A stretch of 48,226 bases of DNA, taken from contig CACYKR010000007.1 in the NCBI GenBank assembly GCA_902774995.1, positions 1 through 48,226 of the forward strand. The letters are read 5' to 3'. Both the position numbers and the translations under genes were made by a program. The stretch is from an uncultured Bacteroidales bacterium (GTDB lineage Bacteria; Bacteroidota; Bacteroidia; Bacteroidales; Paludibacteraceae). Shown here piece after piece: positions 39,949 through 48,148 of this stretch. Position 1 is the first letter of the stretch. Every line of letters starts with the position of its first letter. The notes below the pieces were generated by a model. The model was not told the origin of the DNA. It saw only the letters and a program-made list of their open reading frames with translations, and searched no databases.

Positions 39949-41898
39949 TTGTACAAACGATTATTCATAGTATTAGTGCTGTTGGCAGCGACCCTTACGG
40001 CCGCTGCCAAACCGCCCCGTACACGCACGGTGGTGAAGACCTGGCAGATGCCGGGTTTCACCGCTGTGGCGGACACGATAGCGTTCCGCGATACGGCAGT
40101 ACTGAACTATCATGATATAGACGTACAGCAGCGGTACTCGATGAGCAGTGTGATGAACGGCAACGTACTCGTCTCACCTATCGAGAGCCGTATTGTCAAC
40201 GACCGGCTGCAGACGATAGACGACCCGTTTGCACTCTGCTGGGCGCCGTATGTGGTGACGCCCCAGCAGCAGCGGTTCTTCAACACCACGACACCGTATT
40301 CGGACGTAGCGTACAAGAAAGGGTTCACCAACGGGCATGAAGAGAACGACGTACATGTGCTGTTCACCGGAAATATCAACCGGCGGCTGAATTTAGGCGT
40401 AGAGATGGACTACCTCAATTCGGCAGGCCACTTCACCAACACGGCGGGCAAGCTCTTCCGCGGCTCTGTATGGGGCAGTTATACGGGTGCGCACTACAGC
40501 ATGCACGGCGCGTTCGGCTGGAGCAAGTTGCGGTCGTTCGACAACGGAGGAGTACAGGACATAGCGGAGTTAGGCGGCAAACTGAAATCCGAGGACATCC
40601 CAGTAAGGCTGAATGCGATGACGGGTTACCGGTACCTGAGCGGGTTCCTACACAACCAATACGCCATCACCAAAGAACGCGAGTATATCGACTCGGTGGA
40701 GGTGGTGGAAGAAGGGAAACGCGTGAAAAAAGACACCGTGAAGACAGAGTATATCCCGTTAATCACGTTCTCCCATCTGTTCGAGACCAATAACTCCAAC
40801 AGACGCTATATTGAGAAAGAGGCAGACCAGGGTTTCTATCCCAACAACTACTATGACACCATCCGGACAGGCGACACGACGGACGTACTGACGATACGGA
40901 ACAGTATCGCCGTGACATTCTGCGAGGCGTACAACACGAAGCTGAAGTTCGGCGCAACAGTCTTCGCCATGAACGAATGCCAGCGGTTCCTATACGACTC
41001 CGTACCCTATGATCCGGACAGTATCTTCGACTACCGCTGGAAGAACAACACCTTCGTCGGCGGTGCCATCCACAAACATAGCGGCGCACATGTGCTCTAT
41101 ATTGTTGAAGGGCAGGTATGCGTGTTAGGCTACAAGATAGGCGAGTTTGACGTACACGGGAAGATAGAAACAAAGTTCCGTCTCGGCCAAGACACCTTAT
41201 ATATAGGTGCGCGTGCATACGCCAAGAGTGTGACGCCAAGTCCGTATCTGCAACGGTTCCGCTCCAACCACCTGCAGTGGGACAACGATTTCGGATTTAC
41301 GTACCGTTTCTTAGGCGGAGCAACCATCGCCTACCCCACCAAGTGGTTCAAGCCGCGGATTGATTTCAGTTTCGAGAACCAGACGAACCCTATCTATGTG
41401 TCAGCGACCGACTGGAAACCGCAACAATACAACGGCAGCGTACAGATTCTCACCGGCGATGTAGGGGCGGACCTGACGACACCGTGGATCAATCTGGAAA
41501 ACCGCGTTGTGATCCAGCATAGTACCAACGAGACGGTTCTGCCGGTGCCGCTCGTAATCCTGCAACACCGGCTGTATTACCACGGGTCATGGTTCCGCCA
41601 CGCAATGGACGCCCAGATAGGTGTGGACCTGCGTTATTTCACGCGTTACCAGGCTCCCGTGCTGTGTCCCGCAACAGGCATGTTCGCCACCCAGCAGGAG
41701 ACCAAAATCGGCAACTACCCCTGGATAAACGTCTATGCAGGGTTCTACGTACGGTCTATCCGCCTGCGCTTCTTCGCGCACTACCAACACCTGAACCATC
41801 TGTTTATGAACAAGAGTACGGACTACCAAGTCATGCCGGGTTATCCGAGCAACAGGGACGTGTTCCGCGCAGGTCTGGCATGGCATTTTTATAATTGA
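39949..41898 (+). CDS. Putative outer-membrane porin (Porin_10-like)
   Basis: 649 aa from TTG 39949, the only start that keeps the signal peptide (YKRLFIVLVLLAATLTAAAK). No ATG is available. The rest is a long series of alternating-polarity strands rich in Tyr, Asn and Arg, ending in the outer-membrane-type DVFRAGLAWHFYN (terminal aromatic). DDPFALCWAPYVVTPQQQRF, TTTPYSDVAYKKGFTNGHEE and NRRLNLGVEMDYLNSAGHFT match the putative porin family of Bacteroidota as I know it. Substrate unknown. It lies between glycogen enzymes and Clp ATPase and may be only positionally linked. Confidence 0.8.
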   Translation: MYKRLFIVLVLLAATLTAAAKPPRTRTVVKTWQMPGFTAVADTIAFRDTAVLNYHDIDVQQRYSMSSVMNGNVLVSPIESRIVNDRLQTIDDPFALCWAPYVVTPQQQRFFNTTTPYSDVAYKKGFTNGHEENDVHVLFTGNINRRLNLGVEMDYLNSAGHFTNTAGKLFRGSVWGSYTGAHYSMHGAFGWSKLRSFDNGGVQDIAELGGKLKSEDIPVRLNAMTGYRYLSGFLHNQYAITKEREYIDSVEVVEEGKRVKKDTVKTEYIPLITFSHLFETNNSNRRYIEKEADQGFYPNNYYDTIRTGDTTDVLTIRNSIAVTFCEAYNTKLKFGATVFAMNECQRFLYDSVPYDPDSIFDYRWKNNTFVGGAIHKHSGAHVLYIVEGQVCVLGYKIGEFDVHGKIETKFRLGQDTLYIGARAYAKSVTPSPYLQRFRSNHLQWDNDFGFTYRFLGGATIAYPTKWFKPRIDFSFENQTNPIYVSATDWKPQQYNGSVQILTGDVGADLTTPWINLENRVVIQHSTNETVLPVPLVILQHRLYYHGSWFRHAMDAQIGVDLRYFTRYQAPVLCPATGMFATQQETKIGNYPWINVYAGFYVRSIRLRFFAHYQHLNHLFMNKSTDYQVMPGYPSNRDVFRAGLAWHFYN

Positions 41899-41923
41899 TG
41901 ACTGATAATTTATTATATATATA

Positions 41924-44196
41924 ATGATAGTAACACTGAATTTGAACAGGATTATCGTGTACGCCCAGGAAGAGGCTGAGCGGTTGCACAGCAGCAAGGT
42001 GGACACCGCGCATTTCATGCTGGCTATTCTCAGGCTGGTGGAATGCTCGGCGTATGACTTGCTGCTCCGCGCCAACTTCAGCCCCGAGGACGGCAAATCG
42101 TATTTTGAGCAACAGATCCAATATCTGGCAGACGACAGCGGCAGTTTCCAGGGCCGCACGAGCCATGCCGACCGTATTCTCCGTATCGCGGAGGGTATCA
42201 GCCGCGAGTACAAAGCCGAGGCGGTGAACACCGCACACCTGCTGCTGGCTATCATGCGCGAGCAGGTGAATCCTGTAGCTTCGTATTTAGAAGAGGCGTG
42301 GGGCATCAGCTACGACCAGCTGGTGGAGCTCTACGGACAGCCGCATTACACAGCCGAGGTGCCCCGAAGCGGCAATGCCCAGACAGACGAGCTGAACGAA
42401 GGCCCGTGGCAGCCGGAACAGCCGAAACAGAAAGGCAAGAAGAACGGCACAGCGGCACTGGACAAATACGGCCGTGACCTGACCAGACAAGCCGAAGAAG
42501 GCAAACTGGATCCGGTTGTAGGGCGCGAGGTAGAGATAGAGCGCGTAGTACAGATCCTGAGCAGGAGAAAGAAGAACAACCCTATTCTGATCGGCGAGCC
42601 GGGTGTCGGCAAGTCGGCGATCGTAGAGGGTCTGGCTCTGCGTATCAAAGCCGATGACGCAGGCGCCCTGAAAGGCAAACGGATCGTGACATTAGACATC
42701 GCTTCCATGGTAGCCGGTACGACCTACCGCGGCCAGTTCGAGGAGCGGATGAAGAACGTGATTACCGAGTTGCGCGAGCACCCGGAGGTGATTCTGTTCA
42801 TTGACGAGATACACACGATCATCGGAGCGGGCAACGCATCGGGTTCGCTGGATGCAGCCAACATCCTCAAGCCGGCAGCGAGGTACAGTGTATAGGTGCC
42901 ACGACGACGGCCGAGTATGCCAAGTCGATAGAGAAAGACGGAGCGCTGGAGCGCCGGTTCCAGAAAGTACAGGTCCGCCCGACAACAGGCGACGAGACAT
43001 TCGACATACTGACCCATCTGAGCGAACACTACGCCCATTACCACCATGTGATTTACACCCGCGAAGTACTGAAAGCATGCGTAGGGTTGAGCGAGCGTTA
43101 CCTTACCGACCGCGCTTTCCCGGACAAGGCGATAGACGTGATGGACGAAGTAGGCGCCCGCAGCCATGCCAAACAGCAGAGTACGGAGGATGAGAGTTCA
43201 CCGGCATACACCATCACGACAGAAGATGTAGCCGGTGTAGTGAGCATGATGAGCGGCGTACCGGTCCAGCGGGTAGCAACTGCGGAGAACGAACGTCTCT
43301 TGACGATGGCGGAGAAACTGAAGCGCAAGATTATCGGCCAGGACAAGGCGGTAGATACCGTAGTGAAAGCCATTCAGAGAAGCCGACTGGGTCTCCGTGA
43401 CCCGAAGCGGCCAATCGGCACCTTCTTCTTCTTAGGCCAGACGGGCGTAGGCAAGACCTACCTGACACAATGTCTGGCGGAAGAGATGTTCGGCAGCAAG
43501 GAGGCGATGATCCGTTTCGACATGTCGGAGTATATGGAGAAACACACGGTGAGCCTGCTGGTAGGTGCGCCTCCGGGGTATGTAGCCCATGAGGAAGGCG
43601 GCAAACTGACCGAGGCAGTACGGAGAAAACCCTACTCCATCGTTCTCTTTGACGAGATAGAGAAAGCCCATCCGGATATTTTCAATATCCTGCTGCAGGT
43701 GCTGGACGAAGGCCGGCTGACCGACCGTCAGGGACATATCGTGGATTTCCGAAACACCATCATCGTACTGACAAGCAACGTAGGCACACGCCAGTTGCAG
43801 GAGTTCGGCGGAGGCGTCGGTTTCAGCGCAGGCGAGATGAGCCAGAAAGAGACGAACAAGATGCTGCTCAAAGCCCTGCAGAAACAGTTCCCGCCGGAGT
43901 TTGTGAACCGTATCGACAACGTAGTGACCTTCGAGCCGCTGAGCCGCGAGACCATCGGACAGATCGTCCGCATAGAGATCAGCATGCTCCAGCAACGGCT
44001 CAAGACGCAGGGGCACCGGCTAAGCGTGACGCCGGAAGCTATCGGGCAGATCGTAGAGAAGAGTTTTGACACCAAGAACGGCGCCCGGCCGGTCAAACGG
44101 GCTGTACAGACCTATCTGGAAGACCCGTTGACGGATATCCTGCTCCGCAGACCCAATCAGAAAAAAATAACCATTAAACAAATACAACAAGTATGA
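41924..44196 (+). pseudogene. clpC: ClpA/ClpC-type AAA+ unfoldase with a frameshifting deletion near 42878
   Basis: The first frame (41924-42895) has two Clp_N repeats, [18 protein letters not shown] (Walker A1), [20 protein letters not shown] and [20 protein letters not shown], then [10 protein letters not shown] followed by nonsense and TAG. The second frame resumes at 42880 with [20 protein letters not shown] and runs to 44196 with GALERRFQKV, AFPDKAIDVMDEVGARSHAK, GQTGVGKTYLTQCLAEEMFG (Walker A2), VLFDEIEKAHPDIFNILLQV and the D2-small domain. The family reads KPALARGE(L/V)QCIGATT here; the codons for LARG are reduced to two bases, which fits a 10-bp deletion. Everything else is intact, so this is either a fresh pseudogene, a strain variant or an assembly error. 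If restored it would have about 760 residues, no UVR motif evident. The function would be protein unfolding for ClpP. Confidence 0.85.
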
Positions 44197-44507
44197 CAGT
44201 AGAAATTACAGACGCTAACATCAAGGATGTGATTGCGTCAGGCAAACCGGTAGTAGTGGATTTCTGGGCTGCATGGTGCGGTCCGTGCAAGATGATGCTG
44301 CCGATCTTGGAGGAACTCTCCAACGAATACGAAGGCAAAGTCACAGTAGGCAAACTGAACGTGGACGAGAACCCGGATACGTGCGAAGAGTACGGCATCA
44401 TGAATATCCCGACCATGCTGTTTTTCCGCAACGGCGAGCTGGTGAACCGCCATGTAGGCGCATGCCGCAAACAGGATTTGGCACAACTTTTTGACAGTTT
44501 ACTGTAA
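44193..44507 (+). CDS. trxA: Thioredoxin
   Basis: 104 aa, usual length. VVDFWAAWCGPCKMMLPILE carries the redox CGPC; KVTVGKLNVDENPDTCEEYG and IMNIPTMLFFRNGELVNRHV (cis-Pro) follow. Cytoplasmic dithiol reductant. ATGA overlap with the end of the Clp gene (44193-44196) couples them. The upstream Clp frameshift would not stop this translation if ribosomes still finish the second frame, but could lower it. Confidence 0.96.
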   Translation: MTVEITDANIKDVIASGKPVVVDFWAAWCGPCKMMLPILEELSNEYEGKVTVGKLNVDENPDTCEEYGIMNIPTMLFFRNGELVNRHVGACRKQDLAQLFDSLL

Positions 44508-44544
44508 AAAAGAGGGGTTAAAGCGCAAAAAAGTACGATTTTTC

Positions 44545-44575
44545 TTGCATAATTCAAAAAAAAGCAGTACCTTTG
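44545..44575 (+). promoter_or_regulatory. Promoter of the tRNA-Arg/rpoD transcript
   Basis: TTGC at 44545-44548 and TACCTTTG at 44568-44575, 19-bp spacer; TSS near 44582. No second promoter is visible between here and rpoD. Confidence 0.85.
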
Positions 44576-44581
44576 CGCCCC

Positions 44582-44690
44582 AAATTGCCTTAGTGGGCAT
44601 GTTTTTTGTGTGCAAATAAGGCAGTAAGGTGAAGGGCATATTCCCCTTCCGGCGGAGGCCGGTTTCCCCGATTAACGGGGACACCTCCGG
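44582..44690 (+). promoter_or_regulatory. Structured leader before tRNA-Arg and rpoD
   Basis: About 108 nt with four hairpins: TGCCTTA/TAAGGCA (44586-44623), GAAGGG/CCCTTC (44631-44649), CCGGC/GCCGG with GGAG loop (44649-44662), and CCCCG/CGGGG (44666-44680). GGAGG (44654-44658) can alternatively pair with CCTCC (44884-type position 44684-44688), so two folds compete. A six-codon frame (MFFVCK, 44599-44619) lies in the first loop. No known riboswitch class was recognised. Confidence 0.55.
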
Positions 44691-44764
44691 GGTTCAGTAG
44701 CTCAGTTGGATAGAGCAACAGCCTTCTAAGCTGTGGGTCGGGGGTTCGAATCCCCCCTGAATCA
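44691..44764 (+). tRNA. tRNA-Arg (anticodon UCU)
   Basis: 74 nt cloverleaf: acceptor GGTTCAG/CTGAATC (one G-U), D stem GCTC/GAGC, anticodon stem ACAGC/GCTGT with loop CTTCTAA (anticodon TCT), 5-nt variable loop, T arm GGGGG-TTCGAAT-CCCCC, discriminator A at 44764. CCA is not encoded. The gene ends four bases before the rpoD ATG. Confidence 0.95.
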
Positions 44765-44768
44765 CACT

Positions 44769-45629
44769 ATGCGTCAATTAAAGATTACAAAATCAATCAC
44801 GAACCGTGAGTCAGCGAGTCTCGACAAGTATCTGCAAGAGATAGGTCGCGAGGAGTTGATTTCCGTAGATCGCGAAGTAGAGCTGGCCGGCCGGATCCGT
44901 AACGGTGACCGTGCCGCTTTGGAAGAACTGGTACGGAGCAACCTGCGTTTCGTTGTTTCCGTAGCCAAGCAATACCAGAACCAGGGTCTGAGTCTGCCGG
45001 ACTTGATCAACGAAGGTAACTTGGGTCTGATCAAAGCCGCAGAGAAATTCGACGAGACCCGTGGTTTCAAGTTCATCTCCTATGCCGTATGGTGGATACG
45101 CCAGTCTATCCTGCAGGCGTTAGCCGAGCAGAGCCGTATTGTGCGTCTGCCGCTGAACCAGGTAGGATCGATGAACAAAATCAACAAAGCTTTCCAGCGT
45201 TTCGAGCAGGAGCACGAGCGCAAGCCGAGTGCCGAGGAACTGGCCGAGATGCTGGACATCCCGGTAGACAAGATTGCCGAGACGCTGAAGATGTCGGGCC
45301 GCCATGTGAGTGTCGATGCTCCGTTCGTGGAGGGCGAGGACAACAGTCTGATCGATGTGATGGTGAACGAAGACTCTCCTAATGCCGACCGCGGTCTGAT
45401 CAACGAGTCACTCTCGACGGAGATCGGCCGTGCTCTGGCTACGCTGACTCCGCGCGAAGCGGATATCCTGCGTAAGTTCTTCGGTATCGGTACGCCGGAG
45501 AAGACACTGGAAGAGATAGGCGACGAGTTACATCTGACCCGCGAGCGTGTACGCCAGATCAAAGAGAAAGCCATCCGCAAACTCAATACCGGCCAGAGAA
45601 GCCATATCCTGATGACTTATCTGGGATAA
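44769..45629 (+). CDS. rpoD: RNA polymerase primary sigma factor (short Bacteroidota RpoD)
   Basis: 286 aa from ATG 44769; longer frames run back through the tRNA and are rejected. Region 1.2 [20 protein letters not shown], region 2 [20 protein letters not shown] with [20 protein letters not shown], region 2.4 [20 protein letters not shown], region 3 [17 protein letters not shown] and region 4 with [17 protein letters not shown]. It lacks the long region 1.1, as in other Bacteroidota primary sigma factors, and recognises the -33/-7 promoters used throughout this window. It has no promoter or Shine-Dalgarno of its own: only CACT separates it from the tRNA. It is followed by a strong terminator. 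Confidence 0.97.
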   Translation: MRQLKITKSITNRESASLDKYLQEIGREELISVDREVELAGRIRNGDRAALEELVRSNLRFVVSVAKQYQNQGLSLPDLINEGNLGLIKAAEKFDETRGFKFISYAVWWIRQSILQALAEQSRIVRLPLNQVGSMNKINKAFQRFEQEHERKPSAEELAEMLDIPVDKIAETLKMSGRHVSVDAPFVEGEDNSLIDVMVNEDSPNADRGLINESLSTEIGRALATLTPREADILRKFFGIGTPEKTLEEIGDELHLTRERVRQIKEKAIRKLNTGQRSHILMTYLG

Positions 45630-45632
45630 AGC

Positions 45633-45660
45633 AAACGCCTCCTTGACGGGAGGCGTTTTT
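45633..45660 (+). terminator. Terminator of rpoD
   Basis: Stem AACGCCTCC/GGAGGCGTT with a short loop, followed by TTTTTC; the A-run on the other side lets it also end the convergent RHH gene at 45668. Confidence 0.88.
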
Positions 45661-45667
45661 CGTGGTA

Positions 45668-45850
45668 TCAGTCGAAGAGAGTAGGTTCGTCGCTCTCGAT
45701 CTTTTTGAGGATAGCACGCATGAGTGCTTCGCGGACGAGACGGCTGCGGTTGGTGATATGATACCGCTCGCAGAAACGGTCCAAAGCTCGCTGCTCGCTT
45801 TCGTTAAGCAGGATAGAGATTCTATTTTCGCGAAGCGGTTTCTTCGCCAT
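45668..45850 (-). CDS. Small ribbon-helix-helix-like protein (60 aa)
   Basis: MAKKPLRENRISILLNESEQ provides the basic strand with alternating ISILL residues. RALDRFCERYHITNRSRLVR and EALMRAILKKIE give two helices. The arrangement is that of CopG/Arc-like ribbon-helix-helix DNA-binding proteins. It starts one base after the preceding gene's stop, so the two are co-expressed. No toxin partner is adjacent; the partner gene encodes an outer-membrane-like protein. It may be a stand-alone regulator. The DNA target is unknown. Confidence 0.78.
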   Translation of the reverse strand: MAKKPLRENRISILLNESEQRALDRFCERYHITNRSRLVREALMRAILKKIESDEPTLFD

Positions 45851-45851
45851 A

Positions 45852-46601
45852 TCAGAAATACAAAGCCAATTTTATTCCGGGTGTGATGAGATTACGCCCG
45901 GTTTTGTTTACAAACTCCATATTGTCAATCACCTCCGTGACCTCCACTTTCGCCTGCTGGAAACGGGCGAAAGCGACTACGGCAACTGCCGTTTTGCTGT
46001 TAAGCCGGTAGCGGTAGCCGAAATCCAGTCCGGCATAAAGTCCTCCCGCGTAACTCTTGCCCAAGGCCACCCCGTAGCCCAGCGCGACACCGAAGACAGG
46101 CGCATGTTTCGCCTCAACAAGCGGCAGTCGCAGCGCAGCCTGGATGGGTAAGAAATGATATTTCTCCGCGCCAAGGAACACTCCGTGATAACCGAGTCCG
46201 CCACCTATGAAAATATGCCGGTTGCCGATATGATGGGTACCGATGATGAGATCCGCCCCTACTCCGCCCCCGGCTGTTTCGTTGGGCCGGAGCGCCGCTC
46301 CGCCGGATATTTCGAGCAGGGCGGACACTTTCTTGGCAGTCCTGATCTCAGGCTCCTCTTCGTTCTGGGAAGTCCCCGCCGCGACAGGTGCATCGTCTGC
46401 CGTTATCTCCGCCACGTCTGCTCGCGGGAACTGAAAACGCGCCCCCTCCGTATCACGGAGTATCAGCACTTCCTCGTTCTGCATGAGGATCGTTCCTTTC
46501 AGGCGCGCTCCGGTCCGCAGCACAACAGTATCTGCGTGCATATAAAGGAAAAAGAAGCTCAAAAGGGCAATGATGGAGAGACGTTTTTTCATACGGGTCA
46601 T
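45852..46601 (-). CDS. Small secreted/outer-membrane beta-barrel-like protein
   Basis: 249 aa from 46601, or 246 from 46592 (MKKRLSIIALLSFFFLYMHA, a signal peptide). The longer frame begins inside the promoter and is rejected. An N-terminal strand-rich module (TVVLRTGARLKGTILMQNEE, VLILRDTEGARFQFPRADVA) resembles short beta modules that detect or bind surface ligands. The C-terminal part (about 90-249) has porin-like alternating strands rich in Gly and Tyr (VGADLIIGTHHIGNRHIFIG, AGLDFGYRYRLNSKTAVAVV) and ends in LALYF, an outer-membrane terminal pattern. No named family recognised with certainty. Confidence 0.75.
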   Translation of the reverse strand: MTRMKKRLSIIALLSFFFLYMHADTVVLRTGARLKGTILMQNEEVLILRDTEGARFQFPRADVAEITADDAPVAAGTSQNEEEPEIRTAKKVSALLEISGGAALRPNETAGGGVGADLIIGTHHIGNRHIFIGGGLGYHGVFLGAEKYHFLPIQAALRLPLVEAKHAPVFGVALGYGVALGKSYAGGLYAGLDFGYRYRLNSKTAVAVVAFARFQQAKVEVTEVIDNMEFVNKTGRNLITPGIKLALYF

Positions 46602-46611
46602 ATTTTCGGTG

Positions 46612-46643
46612 CAAAGATACGAAAAAAAATGCAAGTAAGCAAA
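46612..46643 (-). promoter_or_regulatory. Promoter of the outer-membrane/RHH pair
   Basis: TATCTTTG at 46619-46612 and TTTGC at 46643-46639, 19-bp spacer; TSS near 46605, giving a nearly leaderless mRNA. Confidence 0.8.
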
Positions 46644-46687
46644 TTTTTATTAGCTATTTGTCATTTTTGATTTATTATTTGGCATTA

Positions 46688-48148
46688 TCACGCCCACTCG
46701 AAGTCAATCTGGCTCTTATTAACATCCGCCCGGATGACTTTGACCTTTACAGGGTCTCCTAAGGTATAAGCTGCCGGTCCGTGTCCCTCCTGCGTCTTCC
46801 TGTTCTCGCATACGAGGCGGTAGTTTTTCTCATCGTACTGCCAGTACTCGTCGGGTTCTCCTACGTCCGTGATACGAAGAAGTCCCTCGCAGCGGTTTCC
46901 GTCCAGCTGGATGAACAGTCCGAAATCGGTCACACCGGAGATATATCCGGAGAAGGTTTCCCCGATATGGCTGTTCATCCACATAGTCTGGAACATCTTG
47001 ACGGAGTCCCGCTCCGCCTGCGCCGCATCCTGCTCGCAGGCGGAGCAGTGCTCGCACATATCCTCCATCTCCTCGCGTGTCATGGTCTCTTTCTTGCCTG
47101 TCAGGATGTATTTCTCTACCAAACGGTGTACCATCAGGTCGGGATAACGGCGGATGGGCGAGGTGAAATGGGTATAATGGGTGAAGGCGAGTCCGTAATG
47201 GCCGATATTATAGGTGGAATAGACGGCTTTCGCCTGTGCGCGGATGGTAAGCAGTTCGATTGTCTGCCGGGAGACGCGGCTGCCCATTTTGCGCTGAAAA
47301 GCCTTGACGGCTTCGAGTTTCTCCATATCGGGCAGGTCATGGACGCGATAGACGAAAGGTCTGCCGGAGCCTACGGCTTTTGCTACCGTGCGGTTGGCAA
47401 GAAGCATGAACTCCTCTATCAGCTGGTGTGCCTCGTTATGCTCCTCAAAATAGATCTCCGTAGGGTAGCCTTGCCCGTCAAGACGGAAGTGCATCTCGTC
47501 CTGCGCGATGGTCATCGCTCCGTTGGCAATCCTTTCCGCCCGGAACTTCTGCGCAAGGGCATGGAGTATCCCTATCGCCTCCTCTATTCCCCCTGCCCGA
47601 CTCGCCGTTGCCGTCCCGAAGCCGCATCCGGAGGCCGAATGAGCAGGTCTATCCGGATGGTCGATCAGCGCCTGCGCTTCTTCGTAGTCGAGGCGTATAT
47701 CAGACCGGATGACCGTACGGCATATTTTATATTTAAGTACGCGCGCGTCCGTAAACCGCAGTTCTCCCGTCGCGTCGCGCGGCACCTCGAAAGTGAAGAT
47801 GACCGACATGCAGAGTTTGTCTTCTCCGGGGCGGAGAGAGCAGAGGTCGTTGCAGAGTTCCTCGGGCAGCATGGGCAGAACGCGGTCAACGAGATAGACG
47901 GACGTACCGCGGCGGTAGGCATCGTCGTCAACTTTTGTCCCCGGGCGGACATAATGGGACACATCCGCGATATGCACCCCGATACGGAAGGCCGCTGACG
48001 CTGTTTGACCGGCTTCGTCTTGCCCGCTATTAGAAATGATCTCGAAAGAAAGGGCGTCATCAAAGTCCCTGGCGTCGGCAGGATCGATGGTAAAAGTAAA
48101 CACATCGCGCATATCCCTGCGGCGTAATATTTCTGCTTGGTCTGTCAT
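46688..48148 (-). CDS. RNase R/II-family exoribonuclease lacking the N-terminal cold-shock region
   Basis: 486 aa. RRRDMRDVFTFTIDPADARD plus FDDALSF holds the catalytic Asp cluster of the RNB domain, beginning only 10 residues from the start. FRIGVHIADVSHYVRPG, YLVDRVLPMLPEELCNDLCS, LRPGEDKLCMSV, EEHNEAHQLIEEFMLLANRT, YGLAFTHYTHFTSPIRRYPD and LMVHRLVEKY follow, with a C-terminal S1 domain (FSGYISGVTDFGLFIQLDGN). It degrades RNA 3' to 5'. Typical RNase R has roughly 200 more N-terminal residues (helix-turn-helix and cold-shock domains). The ATG is preceded by an in-frame stop and overlaps the upstream gene's stop, so the short form seems genuine. A linker around residues 160-190 (HPDRPAHSASGCGFGTATAS) is unusual. 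Confidence 0.9.
   Translation of the reverse strand: MTDQAEILRRRDMRDVFTFTIDPADARDFDDALSFEIISNSGQDEAGQTASAAFRIGVHIADVSHYVRPGTKVDDDAYRRGTSVYLVDRVLPMLPEELCNDLCSLRPGEDKLCMSVIFTFEVPRDATGELRFTDARVLKYKICRTVIRSDIRLDYEEAQALIDHPDRPAHSASGCGFGTATASRAGGIEEAIGILHALAQKFRAERIANGAMTIAQDEMHFRLDGQGYPTEIYFEEHNEAHQLIEEFMLLANRTVAKAVGSGRPFVYRVHDLPDMEKLEAVKAFQRKMGSRVSRQTIELLTIRAQAKAVYSTYNIGHYGLAFTHYTHFTSPIRRYPDLMVHRLVEKYILTGKKETMTREEMEDMCEHCSACEQDAAQAERDSVKMFQTMWMNSHIGETFSGYISGVTDFGLFIQLDGNRCEGLLRITDVGEPDEYWQYDEKNYRLVCENRKTQEGHGPAAYTLGDPVKVKVIRADVNKSQIDFEWA

Noticed and set aside
45668..46601. Toxin-antitoxin pair (RHH protein plus neighbour)
   Set aside because: The neighbour has a signal peptide and outer-membrane-like strands, not a toxin fold.
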